A stretch of DNA of 64,000 bases, from the NCBI GenBank assembly GCA_050084985.1, contig JBITNC010000001.1, positions 208,134,001-208,198,000 on the forward strand, read 5' to 3'. Every line of letters starts with the position of its first letter. Position 1 is the stretch's first letter. Below the pieces are notes generated by a model. It did not search any database, was not told the origin of the DNA, and saw only the letters and a program-made list of their open reading frames with translations. Origin of the DNA: Nageia nagi (taxonomy: Eukaryota; Pinophyta). Positions 21,460 to 34,371 of the stretch are shown here, piece after piece. The position numbers were made by a program, and so were the translations under genes.

Positions 21460-24400
21460 TATAATGCATTCACCTATTCCTATTAACCAAAACCCTAAAT
21501 TTAATACCTAATTTTTTTTATTTAACACTCAAATGATCTAGGAATGGACTAGGTGATCACACATGAACTTAATAATGCTACTAGATAGTTCAGCACTCAT
21601 ATGGCAAGATTGGTCAAGAAATGGGATAACCAACCTTGATAAAAAAAAATTGTGTTTACTCCTCAACACTCACCCTATTGAGAAGATACTTAAAAGGTGA
21701 CCCCACCATTCTTGTTTTACGTCCCATGTGCAACAAGCTTTTTAGTCATAATGTAGTGACTTTCTACTTAGGGCCCATACCACTAAAGAGATCTCACTTC
21801 CACTAAGTTAACATCATTACCTAATGATAACTCTACATCTCATAGGAGCAAATAGCTTATCCTAGGTAAGCTTCCATATAAGCAAGTAGCATCGCCTATG
21901 GAACAATCTTCATACCCATATCTACTAATTATAAGTGGTATGACTATTAGTTACCCTCACTTAGTAACTGTAGTTTTTTTTATTGCTATTCCCACCTAAC
22001 ACACCTTTCAAAGGATATGAGTCACTAGTTTGCCCATAACTATTGGCTAGGCTAACCATGGGGTCCAACATCCTTGTGCCCATAAATTAGGGAGCCATGG
22101 GTATTAAACAATACCCTTGACTGGTTGTTTAGTCTAGTTTATTATTAATTGTATTGACAACTAGAGACCACCCATGATCTAATGTCTTTGAATAATGATC
22201 CTGAATAGGATGAGGGTACAATACACCCTGCATAATAATGTAGACCTAGTTCTAATATCAGGTTAGCACTATTCATCTTTTCCCATAAGGTGTATGTGAG
22301 AAGTTTCGGATGTAGGCTTGCAAGGGAAGTCACATTATCCTAATTATCCCATATGCATCATATAGCACATGTGAATCTACTTTTTAAAAGATCACATGCA
22401 TTGGTAAAGTAACAAGTCATAAGGTAGGATCTAACTAGTTATTTCTATAAAGGAAATATGATGTGAAGTGGTCCTTATGCAAGGAGTATTCCTTTAGTTT
22501 GTCATTTAGTGGTGTAGGTTTACTTGGTAAAGGTTCTCTGCAATTTTTTTTACATTATTGCATCCATCCCAAAAGTTCCTTTACGTTAGATTATTGTTTT
22601 CAAGATTCTCTATGGTCCTTATCTACTTTATTGGTCTAATTACGGTATAATCTAAACTTAAGTTGGGTTTTATTCCTTTAACTATGATTATTTCCTTATT
22701 ATTTAAGAACTCCCAAATTTTCCCAAAGATCCCAAATGGTCCCATTTATTCCTATTGGGTTTCATTTATACCCATTTTGATCCCAAGGATCCCTAAAGTT
22801 TCCCAAGTGATCCCAAAATGATATTTGGAATCCTACCTCTAATTTAGGATTATTTCTAAGTTGTTAGGATAGTTTTGAGTTTAGTGGGATTAGTGACCTA
22901 ATCAATCTACTTCTTTTAAGAGCTTTGGTAAAAATCATTTACTTAATTTGTAATACTTACTAACTATTTTTATGTAAGAAATAATAATTCTTACTTCTAT
23001 TCATCATAGCATTTAACAATCATAATATCTTTCGTAAACGAAACTCATTAAATCATAAGGCTAGCATTTACTTAATAAAAAATAATTCATACAAAATCAT
23101 TTACTTTTCATTTACCATTTCAATATATGAACAAGGCATAAATACGAAACAATCTTCATTGATAATTTTTAAGCTAATACAAGAATATTAATCAATTACA
23201 AGAAGATCAAATACACTTAGTAAAATTCATCCATCAACATCAAATTTAATGACATCTAGATATATCACCAAGCTTCCATAATTTAATTACAAACAATTAC
23301 AAAGGACCATAATACATCGTAACTTGTAATACAAATGTAATACAAATGAAGTACATTTCATCATATCATCTCATATTAATGGATTCGTAATTCATCTTTG
23401 TTTCATCGCGGAACCCCTCCATTGATCTTTGCTTGACAAACATCTCCATGGACCTTTGGTGGATGGGTCGAGTATTAGGAGGGAGAAGGATCATGACACA
23501 CTTGACCATTATGCAAAATGAATTCCATTCCATGTTCTCTATTTCTAATCTATAGACCTTAAGAGGATTTTAGGTCCTTTTTGGACTACCTCCTTTCCTT
23601 GACCAAATATTTCATCATACAATAGTTTAACTCACCTCAATAATTAATTCATCGTTTTACCTTATTTCAATTTCAAACCATTCTCATATTATCATTTTAC
23701 ACTATGGTTTGAATACTATATTATTTTCAAACTTTTATACAATCATTTCCTTTCTTCGAATATTTTTGGTTGTTAAAGTCAAGCGCACTATACATGTTTA
23801 TTATTACTCACAACATTGAAAATAACAATGTTAAATATTTATTTTTACTACCATTTATACGCAGGTTTAACATTTATATAGTTAGACATCCAAAGCCACA
23901 TATTAACCTACTACTCTATGGCATCGTATATTTGAGGCTCACCCCATTTTCTTCACACTTATCCTGCGAGCTCTGCGCAGAGTAAAAAGAAGAAGATCTC
24001 GTTAAGAGGTTTAGCTTGTGTGAAATGGAAAACTATGACTTCTTACTACACGATGCTTCAATTTTTCCTATGGCTCGTTGGGTAATCCATTGCTCTTGGC
24101 GCCTCAGCTTATTGTCTAACAGAAATCTGGTTTCATTCTCATGCTAAGGAAGGGAGTTGTTGGACGGTATTTGAAGAGACTAGGCTTCAAAACGTAAGTC
24201 GGGAGTTTCCCACCATTTCATTTTTTTTCTTTCATGGCGGGGGTCTGATTCAGAACTCCACGCACTCATTGTTGGAATCGACTCCCATTTTTTTAGCAGT
24301 ATCGATAGACATTGAAGCTGCCATTCGTAAGGTTTTCGACACAAGTTTGCTAACATGTTGGAGGAAGAACGTCATTCACAATTATTTGGGTTTCAACAAA

Positions 24401-26040
24401 AGTGCATAGCGTGGTGCTTCTACTACATTTCCTCCCTTTTTATTTTTTTCTTCATCCTTTATTTGATGTCGCGTGGGATCCAAACTCTGCTACTTCTAAC
24501 TAGCGCTGAGCCCTCTTGAAATGCGCTCAGGTCAATTAATATCTGAAGGAAATAACTTTAGGAGTAGATAGCATTCCGAGACTACTCTAAACTATTCTCA
24601 GATTACATAGGCACTATAAAAAAAATCATCGATGCATTAATCCATAGTTTACTTTCAAGGTATGCGTTATGGGAAAAGGGTTTGTGTTGTGGAGATAATA
24701 AGGAGTACCTTCACCCAAAATATACTTTGTAGGAAATGCCAAAATTAGCTCCGCAATAGCTATTTTCGTAATAACTAGATCCTCCCTATACGACATACTA
24801 CCCCGTGTTCCTTTTTAAAAAGAAAAATACTTTTTATAATCTATTTTACAACTGTAACCTTATGAGTGAGTATAACCAACGAAATAAAAATAGCCACATA
24901 CATATACCATATCAAATCAAACGGGATGTCACATAATATCCTTAAATCCATCTTAGAAAATAAGTAAACAATATTTTCCGCATTATACTAAGTACTTACA
25001 TTGCGCTATTGTAAAAACAATTATTTGAGACAGATAAAGTGCACCTGTTATTCTAGCAAAGGCTCCTTTTTACTTCTACGGCTCCAGAATTAAATATCTT
25101 AAGGCCACTTAGTAGCTTCGATGCTTAAGGCCATTTTCTTAAGGGAATCCTTAGTATTTACAGTCTTAGGAATTAGTCAACATTTTCTATTCCTACTTTA
25201 ATAAAAAATAATATTTAAATCTAAAGTGGAATCTAAAGGACTAAAATTAATATTAGTAGGGTTATATCCTTTTTTGAAGGGATTACTCTTAAGTCAAGGT
25301 AGGTTACTATTAAGTGCTCTTAAGGTACTATTAAGACCATTATTATTTAACACCTTATATAACAAGACAAAAGACATGTGCTTCCTTCGAATAATTTCTT
25401 AATAATTTGCGAATGAGTCCAAAATTATCTTTTAATATTAAAGATTATTTTAATAGTATTTTTACTATTAGCCTCATGTGGTAATAGTATGGGCACTCAT
25501 TTTTTACATTTACCCTATTTAAATTTACTTTTTAAACTTTATGTAAATTTTCAAATTTAAATAAGGTATATTCTTTTTCCTTCTATTTTCAAATTCAAAA
25601 TTCAAAATATAACAAGGGAAACACACCTTTACCTACGATAGTCACCTTGTCCTGCAAGGCAAGATTATTATTCCACACATATTTGCAAATGCATTTCTAT
25701 CAAAAATTGGTAATTATAGTAATTATTCTACATGCAAGTACATGATCTACAATGATCATAAGGTGTGTCAGTGATCCAACACTAATCATTTCCTCCTTCT
25801 TACCCTTTCATTCCCATCATTAATTCACCTTTGGTCCTTAGGATCTTTGGATTGCTTCTTCATCTCGAGGTAACCTATTACTTACATCATCGAAAAACCT
25901 CGAAGCCAGCATCAAATCAACTCAAATGATACATATTTCCTTATCAAATTCATCATCACCATAGCATTATTCCAAACATGATCCATCCAAATCCTCGATG
26001 GTACTTGAGGTCAAATAGTATCTTGAGGTGGGTCATGACA
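21460..26040 (-). repeat. element D 3' LTR (left copy, 4.6 kb)
   Basis: On the minus strand it begins TGTCATGACCCACC (right end, 26040) next to the PPT. At 21460 its end has TA where the other LTR has TG (plus strand). The first about 1.75 kb align with 30765-32523, then 23213-23320 with 34374-34480, and 25148-25810 with about 34490-35145. The part 23325-25147 is absent from the other LTR. A CpG-dense zone lies at 23380-24560. Confidence 0.85.
23380..24560. other. CpG-dense island within D left LTR
   Basis: By eye there are about 30 CpG dinucleotides in about 1.2 kb (CATCGCGG, GGCGCC, GTCGCGTGGG, TAGCGCTGA and others), against only a few per kb around it. It includes the 12-bp perfect palindrome CTCTGCGCAGAG at 23971-23982. 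No convincing protein is encoded. It may be the promoter or leader part of the LTR, or a later insertion. Confidence 0.6.
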
Positions 26041-26052
26041 TACACCCTCCTT
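26041..26052 (-). other. element D polypurine tract
   Basis: The minus strand reads AAGGAGGGTGTA directly before TGTCATGACCC, the 3' LTR start. Confidence 0.75.
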
Positions 26053-27330
26053 AAAAGGAACATAGTCCTCTATGTTCTTACATACAAACATAAACTTTTT
26101 AAATATTTCATATACTTAGTAAAATTGTGTCTTCCCATGTAGAAGATGACTCAGAATATTTATCCCATTGAACTAGACATTCATTAATTTCCTATTTCTT
26201 AGCTTCCTAGTCTTAAAAGCTAAGATCCTGATAGGGAATACTATAATTGCATAAGGGTCCAGCATCTACAAATCAAAGAAATCCAAAACATGAGAGGGAT
26301 CAACAACATACTTTTGTAACAAAGAGAAATGAAAGACATTATGCATTTTGGATAAACTTGATGGCAAGGCAAGTTTGTAGGCTATTGAACTCTTCTTTTC
26401 AATAATTTCAAAAAGACCAACAAATTAGGGATCTAATTTAGTTGACTTTATAGCACTTTTAATGGGTCAACTCGTAAGACCTTGTCACCCATATAAAATT
26501 ATCAAGGAGTTATCTTAAGATCGACATAATTTTTTTATTGATCAACAACTTCTTTCAACTTTTATTGAATGGACTTTAGTTGCTCTTCCATTTGCTTTAA
26601 CATTTTTGATTAAATCATCACCCAATCCTCTCGATTATCCTAAGTTAAAGGAGTTTTGTATCTCCTTCCATATAGTGCTTCAAAAGGAGCCATTCCTAAA
26701 GATGAATTATAGCCATTATTATATGCAAACTCAACCAAATAGAGATAATCTTTCCATTTGGTCTTTTATTCTATGCAATACATTCTAATCATGTTCTTGA
26801 GGACTCTATTCACACATTTTATCTACTCATCTATCTTAGGATGATAACTTGAACTAATATTCAATTTTATACCTAATGCCTTATGTAATGATTTCTAAAA
26901 TATGAAAGTGAACTTAGAATCTGTATCTGAGATTATCACTTTAGAAAATACATGTATTCAGAATATTTCATGTGCAAACTTATTGGCTACTATAGGGGAA
27001 TCATCTATGGTGTTACCAAGTATAAAATGTGCAACCTTGGTTAACTTACTGACCACAACCAATATGAAGTCATGAGAAAATTTGGTTTTTGGCAAACCAA
27101 CTATGAAATCCATCGAAATCACTTACCACTTATGTGTTAGAATATTATGGGAATACAAATATCCACATGGATGTTGATGTTTCACTTTCACTTTCTAACA
27201 TTCCAAGCATCTTTTCATAAACTCTATTATATCCTTCTTCATTCCATTCAAATAGAATTTTTGTTTCAAGTCTTCTCTCATCTTCATTCCTCCTAGATGT
27301 GTTGCATATGGAGGACAATGGGCTTCTTGT
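26053..27330 (-). pseudogene. element D integrase and chromodomain-like tail
   Basis: The minus strand shows DFIVGLPKTKFSHDFILVVV, ISDTDSKFTF (second catalytic Asp), YHPKIDE and FAYNNGYNSSLGMAPFEALYG. The GPF/Y-like tail reads GLFEIIEK and SIAYKLALPSSLSKMHNVFH. It ends with FPIRILAFKTRKLRNRKLMN (about 26150-26210), which aligns in pattern with the start of a chromovirus chromodomain (PxRIL, LRN+). That module is thought to steer integration to marked chromatin. Stops occur, including in the chromodomain. Confidence 0.85.
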
Positions 27331-27499
27331 AGGATTAAATTTCTTAAATCTTTTTTTTTTGGATGACTAATATGTCTCTAAAATACAAAATTCCATTTTT
27401 TTTTAGTAAATTCCTAAGATGAAGGATTACCTTTTTTTATTATTCCTTGATGGATTTACAATATGAATCATCTTGTTGTAAGATTTTCACTTGATCAAA

Positions 27500-28700
27500 T
27501 AGGTCTTGTTTGACTTAATACATATGACACCTTATTTTTTTACCCTTGATATACTCAATACCAAAATCATATTCTGTGAAGAATTTCATCCATCACCTTT
27601 ACTTAGCATTTAAGTCAAATTGAGTGAACAAGTATTTCAAACACTAATGATCCATTTTTAATTTAAAAGGTTTTCCTACCAAGTAATGCCTCCACATCTT
27701 GAGTGTGTGCACTATAGCTACCAACTCAAGATCATGTGTAGCATAATTCAATTCATGTGTCTTTAACTTTTTAGATTCATATGCTATGGGATTCCCATTT
27801 TGCAATAGTACTCCATCCAAACCCTCTAATGATGCATTTGTACATACGATAAAATCACTATGTGGGTTGAGGATAGTGAGAACTGATGTGGAGGTAAGAT
27901 TTTCTTTCAAAGTTGCAAAAACCTTCTCGCACTTCTTAGTCCACTTAAACACTTTATTTTTCTTTTACAAGCTGGTGATGGGATTAGCTATCTTTGAGAA
28001 ATCCTTGATAAATCTTCTATAGTACCTAGCTAATCCCATGAAACTTCTCACTTCAATCACATTTGTTGGTGCTAGCCAAGTCATTATTATTTTTACCTTT
28101 TTAAGGTCAATTGAGATTCCTTTGGTATAAATGATGTGAATTAAGTACTAAAAGTGAGAAACATAGAAATAACACTTAAACAATTTACCATATAGCTGTT
28201 GTCATCTCAAAACTTCTAAGGCTAATTTCAAATGATGGTTATGCTCCTCCTCATTCCTTGAGTATAGAAGGATATCATCTAGAAAGAATAGCATAAATTT
28301 GTTTAAGTATTCTCAATAAACATTGTTCATCAAATTCATGAATGTTGCAAGAGCATTCATTAACCCAAATGGTAAGACCATAAAATCATAATGTCGATAC
28401 CTAATATTGAAGGTTATCTGATGGTTATCTAATTCTTTTATCCTTAACTGATGAAATCTCGATCTCACATCTATCTTGGAAAAGATAGTAGCATCCTTTA
28501 ATTGGTCAAACAAGTTGTCAATCCTAGGTAGAGGATACCTATTCTTGATGGTAACCTTATTCAACATCTTGTAGTCAATACACAGTCTTAGAGTTCCATC
28601 CTTCTTTTTGAAAAATAATACATGAGCAATCCTTTCTCTAATACATCTTGTAGCTGCACTTTTAATTCTTGCATCTCAATGGTATTCATTCTATAGAGGG
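27500..28700 (-). pseudogene. element D reverse transcriptase and RNase H
   Basis: [35 protein letters not shown], the [18 protein letters not shown] block and the catalytic FLDDILLYS (about 28260-28287). RNase H: ATLKENLTSTSVLTI, FIVCTNASLEGLDGVLLQ (the first catalytic Asp has become Asn in CTNAS), AYESKKLKTHELNY and LKMWRHYLVGKPF. There is no second RNase H, unlike the Tat-like elements in this window. Frames break between the blocks. Confidence 0.92.
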
Positions 28701-30743
28701 ATCTAGAGATAGGTTTAGCTCCTAGCACTATATCTATCAAGAAGTCAAATTCCTATTTTAGGGGTAGATAGGGTAATTCCTTAGAAAGTACAACCTTATA
28801 TTCTCTCAACATCAGATACTTGTTTAATAGTTCTACCTCTTTATCCTCTAGTTCTACTTCTTTGACCTTAACTGCATAGATTATTTTTCTCTTTCTAATA
28901 TTTCTTCTCATTTGCATGGCTATGATCAAGTACAACTCAAATGGTCCTTGTTTGTTGAACATCTTGTATCAATTTTGAGATAAATTTGTGTATTCCACCC
29001 ATATTTCTTAAAATTGATCAAGGCCTTAGATGCCATTAACTAGTCCATTCCTAAGATAATATCATAGAAAGCTAAGGAAACCACATATAAGTCCCACATA
29101 ATGGGTAATTCAAACTCAACATTCTTAAAACATTATTTGATAGAACACTTTTGACCTGACCCAAACTCTACTTTTCATCCATTTATCAAAAATTATGGTG
29201 CCTTTAGCATGTATTTAACTAAAGAATTTGAAATGAAATTGTCCATGGCATCACATTCTATTAAAATTTTAAAATATTTTCCAAAAAATTTTCCCAAGAT
29301 ATGGAGAGGTGTAGCTTAACCTCAAGTATGTCTTGATACAGTTGATGCAAAAATTTGATGATTCTTAGGTGAATCTATCTTTAGATGGCATTGACTTGCA
29401 TAATGTACTCCACCATAGTTCCAACATCCATCATGTAGAGCTTTCTTTTGTTGTGAGTTGTTATCCTTAGGTACATACTAATTATTTCTTTTCTCATGGA
29501 TTCCTTAGTTTTGGTTCTTAAATACTTGATTTTCATTTCCATGGTTTTGATCCTACCTTATGAGTTATTGATTCTTCTTTTGGAAACCCTTCTTCTTGAA
29601 AGCCTTATTCCTAGGTTGTTTCTTCTCAAATCTAAGAAAGTTTCCATCTTTTTTATTATGGTTGGTCTTTCTATTTTCATAGAGCCTATTGCTTAGCACC
29701 TCTACTCTTTCAAAAAGGTTTATTTTTCATCTAGAAACTAGTTCATGAAGGTCTTTGTAATGCCCAAGTTACTTTCACCTATTTTGGATAGATCATAAGC
29801 ATATTATAGTGTCTTAGGGTTTAGGACATTGACCATAGCCTTTATTTTGGAATCCAACCCCATCAATAATCCATAAACCTTTAGGTGATTTTTTTCATCT
29901 AGGATATGCTTAAGAAGTTTAACAAATTACTAATGATATTTTTGCACAGTCATGGATCCTTGTTGAACTATATAATATTAATCATATTTCTTGTCAAAAT
30001 AGACCTAAGGGATAAATCTCTTCTAGAATTCTTCCACAAATTTTGACCACTTCAAATACTAAACTCGATGCTTTATTGCACCATTTGAGAGCAATTTCTT
30101 GAAAGTTGTAGGTAGCCCACATGGTCTTAGTTTTTGATGATAGACTTTTCATTAAGAAGTATGTTTTAGCCTTCTCTAGCCACACTTCTACATGCTCACC
30201 TTCATGCTTTCCATTAAATTGGGTATTTGGGCTTTTTTCATATCAGTTGCAAGTTCTTATTCAATCCTTTCTTGAATTTGGTTATTTGGTCCACCTAATC
30301 TTGCTTATGTTGGAATTACTAGATCAGATTCTTATCTTAGAGGCTCAATTCTTTGACTCAATAGATTTTTTTATCAATTCTTACTGCTTTACCACCTACT
30401 CTTGAAGTCTTTTGATGGCTTATTCTCCTCCATTATTTCAATTGGAAAGGCTATAACTCTTAATATAATTTATAAGAACCCATTGATTGCTATTTATCAT
30501 TATTCCTCTTCTAGCATTTTGGCCCCTTATAGGTCTTTTATTTTCCCTAGCATTGGCATTGGCATTTATAGGGAGGTTATTTGTGGCACCTTATTACTGG
30601 TTGTTTGAAGCTCTTATTACACATCTTGGGAGTGACATAATCTAAGTACACCAAATGGTATTGTTATTAGGCTCATGCATACTCACATGGACTTTCTAAA
30701 CTTTTAGAGTAAAAGAGTCATGGACCATAGGCTTGAGGGTTTG
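28701..30743 (-). pseudogene. element D gag and protease
   Basis: Reading leftward from 30743, a gag core is seen at about 30190 (GEHVEVWLEKAKTYF, then WATYNFQEIALKW and WCNKASS). A zinc knuckle CWNYGGVHYASQC (about 29388-29426) has the second Cys replaced by Tyr. The protease follows: IECDAMDNFIS sits where a typical chromovirus has DSGATHNFIS, so the catalytic triad is lost; DIILGMD with a stop follows. The region before RT (about 28750-28980) has acidic and Lys-rich phrases. Function is lost. Confidence 0.75.
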
Positions 30744-30763
30744 AACTTGATGCTCTAATACCA
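30744..30763 (-). other. element D primer-binding site (initiator Met tRNA type)
   Basis: The minus strand reads TGGTATTAGAGCATCAAGTT one base inside the LTR end. The first 12 bases match the initiator Met tRNA PBS TGGTATCAGAGC with one C-to-T change. Confidence 0.88.
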
Positions 30764-32523
30764 TTGTAACCCATTCACCTATTTCCATCAACTAAAACTT
30801 TAAATTTTAGACCTAAGTTTTTTTATTTAACACTCAAATGATCTAGGAATGGACCAAGCAATCTCAAATGAGCTTAAAAATGTTTCTAGCTAGTTCAACA
30901 CTCACATGACAAGATTGGTCAAGAACTAGGATAACCAACCTTAATAAAAGTTTATGGGGTTTAATCCTCAACACTCACCATATTGATTAGAAGCCTCAAA
31001 GGTGACCCCATCATTCCTATTTCAATTCTTATGTGTAATAGGTTTTCTATTCATGGTGTAGTGGTTTTCTGCTTAGGGCCCATACCACTTGAGAGATCAC
31101 ACTTCCACTAAGTTAACATCATTACCTGATAATAACTCTACATCTTCTAGGAGCAAATAGCTTGTCCTAAGAAAGCTTCCATATGAGCGGGTAGCATTTC
31201 CTATGTAATAATCATCATACCCCTATCTACTAACTATAGGTGGTATGACTACTAGTTACCCTCACCCACTAACTATAGTTTTTTTCTAATTGTTATCCCC
31301 ACCTGATACACCTATCGAAAGATATGAGTCACTAGCCTACCCATAACTATTGGAAAATCCCACCATGGGGTATAACATCCTTATTCCTCTAATTTGGGGA
31401 GCCATGAGTATTAAATAATACCCTCAAGTGGTTATTTAGTCTACTTTATTATTAATTGCATTGACAACTAGAGACCACCCATGACCTAATGTCTTTGAAT
31501 AATGATCCTGAATAGGATGAGGGTATAATACACCATGCATAATAATGTATACCTAGTTCTAATATTAGGTTAGGACTATTCATCTTTTTCCATAAGGCAT
31601 ATGTGAAAATTTTTAGATGTAGGGTTTTAAGGTATGTCACATTATCCTAATTATCCCATATGCATCCTATAGCACATGTGAATCTACCTTTTAAAGGATC
31701 ACATGTGTTAGTTAAGTAACAAGTCATGAGGTAGGATCTATCCCTCTATTTCTATCAAGGAAATGCAACATGAAGTGGTCCTTACATAATGAATATTACT
31801 TCCATTTGTTGTTTAGTGGTGTAGGCTTACTTGGTAATGGTTCTCTACAATTTTCTTACATTATTGCATCCATCCCAAAAGTTCCTTTGTGTTGTATTAT
31901 TATTTTCAATATTATCAATGGTCCTTGTTTACTTTATTGGTCTAATTATGGTATAATATAAACTAAAGTTAGGTTTTATTCCTTTAACTATGATTATTTC
32001 CTTATTATTTAAGAACTCCCAAATTTTCCCAAGGGTCCCAAATAGTCCCATTTATTCCCATTGGGTCCCATTTGTACCCATTTTTATCCCTAAAGTTTTC
32101 CAAGTGATCCCAAAATGATATTTGGAATCCTAAATCTAATTTAGGATTGTTTCTAAGTCATTGGGATAGTTTTGAGTTTATTGGGATTAGTGACCTAGTT
32201 AATCTACTTCTTTTAGGAGCCTTGGTAAAAATCATTTACTTAATTTGTAATACTCACTAACTATTTTTATGTTAGAAATAATAATTCTTACTCTTATTCA
32301 TCATAGCATTTAAAAATCATAATATCTTTTGTAAAGGAAACTCATTAAATCATAATGCTATCATTTACTTAATAAAAACCAATTCATACAAAATCATTTA
32401 CTTTTCATTTACCATTTTCAATATACAAACAAGGCATAAATACAAAATAATCTTCATTAATTATTTTTAAGTTAATACAAAAATATTAATGAATTACAAG
32501 AAGATCAAATACACTTAGTAAAA

Positions 32524-34371
32524 AAATAAATTCAATGTTGCAAGCATAAAGTAACAGAAGTACAAGCACAAAGTAATAGAAGGGCACGTGTAGCACTACA
32601 AAAATGGTTTGAATGAGTATAGCATAATAGTAGTATGAATGTGTTGTAACAAAAGCGTGAGCATGATAGGTTGTTATTAAGCAAAATTATAGTTTAGCAA
32701 AGCTATAATCTTAACATAATGCAACCTAATAATGTTCAAAATAGATGAATAAATAAAGAATACAACCTGATCCAAAACTGCCAAGGAATGGAAAAGCATG
32801 TTTATACTAGAAAAACCATTCATAGAGGAGGCAATTAGTATGGTATTGAAGACTAAATTCTCTAATAATGAGGTTAGTAAATTGATTCCAAAAATTATAA
32901 TAGATAAGGAAGAATATGGGCTAAAATTAGCCTTTGTGATCAATTTGTTGGGGTATGCCCCCTCTAGATATGATTTGAAGCTAGATGAAAGTAAGATAAA
33001 TTAGCAAAGGGTGGGTATCACTAGTTGCTCTCCCAAAAGAATTTCTATTATTCAAATTTCAGTTTGATAAAGATATACAAAAATGTGATAGAGATGGGTC
33101 CATGGTTCCTGGGAAAGAAAGGATTAGTCATTAAGAGATGGGAGAAAACATTCCTCCCTAACAACAAAAATGTCAACCTCATCCCAACATGGGTCTAACT
33201 ACCTAGACTTCATTTGTCTTGTTGGCACCCATTTTTTATAGCCAAAATTGAGAAAGTAATTAGATCCCTTATCACAATTGAGTGATCAACAAGATTAAAA
33301 CTTAAGTTTATAGATACAAGATTTATGGTTAATTTAGATATTTCTAAACCTATGATGAAGGAGATAAAATTGAAAATAGAAGATAGAAGTGTATGGATGC
33401 AACCAATTGTATATAAAAAAATTTCAATATAATGTGAAATTTGTAAGAGTTATGAGCATTATGCAAAGGATTGCCTAGAAAAGAAGATAAGGGATAAAAA
33501 AAGGGAGAAAAGGAAAAGAACAAAAAAGAAGTATCAAAAAAAATAGAAAGAGCAAGAGTAGAAATTAGTATAGAAATAAAAAAGTAAAAAAAATATAAGA
33601 ATATAATTAAAGCATAGACAAAAATGAATCACATTAGGAAAATAGTCAACTCCAAAAGATGTCCAATAGAAGAAATCAACCACAACAAATTAGAACCCCT
33701 ATGTAGTGTTATCGATTCTAGAAGGAACAAACAAAGAAGAAGTAAATTACATATAGATTTTTTAGAAGATGATGTAGCAAACATGGAAGGTGTGAAAGTG
33801 AAAAAGGAAGTCAAGGAAATAATCAAGAGGGAAATAAAAAAAGTAAGGAATGCAGATAATCAAGCAACAACAACACAACAAGGAGAAGGCCAAAAAGGAA
33901 TTCCATGACAAAATTTATTGAACACTAGGAAATCAACCAATGTTAGACAAAGACATGTTGGGAGACCATTCCAAGGAGAGATTAGAGAGAAACTCACTGA
34001 ACTGGATATAGTAGATGGAAAATAGTTAACTTTACATCAAACCAACAAATATTAGCCCACATTTAGGTTGAATAAATGTTTTCTTGATTAAGATATCCCT
34101 ATAGTAAAGCGATATTTGGACAACATCCTAGTTGTAATTCAAAGGCATTATGGCTATATTTTGATATTTTTTTTGTATTAGGGCTACTAATAGGTTATTT
34201 TTTGGTAGCATATGATATTATTTGGTAAATATTTTTATTATAAATTATATTAGCTACCACCAAGTATAGCTAGGTAGTGGTTTTAGTTATCTAAAACCAT
34301 TTTTGTGACCAATTTCGGAACCTAGCTTAAAACCTGTGCTTTGATAATATCATTTACCCTTTATTATAAAA
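32524..34371 (+). mobile_element. LINE-derived element with ORF1 but no ORF2
   Basis: It is flanked by a 17-bp target duplication AAATACACTTAGTAAAA (32507-32523 and 34372-34388). The left D LTR has this word once in continuous sequence, which proves the insertion. It ends TTTATTATAAAAAAA, a short A-rich tail, on the plus strand. The only coding content is ORF1-like. There is no endonuclease or RT, so this is an internally deleted or ORF1-only derivative mobilised in trans. Confidence 0.85.
32795..34020 (+). pseudogene. LINE ORF1-like protein (DUF4283 plus CCHC)
   Basis: The frames start near 32780-32800 (MFILEKPFIEEAISMVL). A DUF4283-like phrase LPRLHLSCWHPFFIAKIEK follows a broken PTWV at about 33190. 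Then comes a CCHC knuckle CEICKSYEHYAKDC (33433-33474), and a Lys-rich tail, with an open frame at 33624-33908 containing VKKEVKEIIKREIKKV. This order is that of plant L1 ORF1, an RNA-binding chaperone. Several stops and a frameshift make it inactive. Confidence 0.75.

Noticed and set aside
23770-23985. 71-residue ORF in the D left LTR
   Set aside because: Composition follows the AT bias, it crosses from AT-rich LTR into the CpG island, and no domain is seen.
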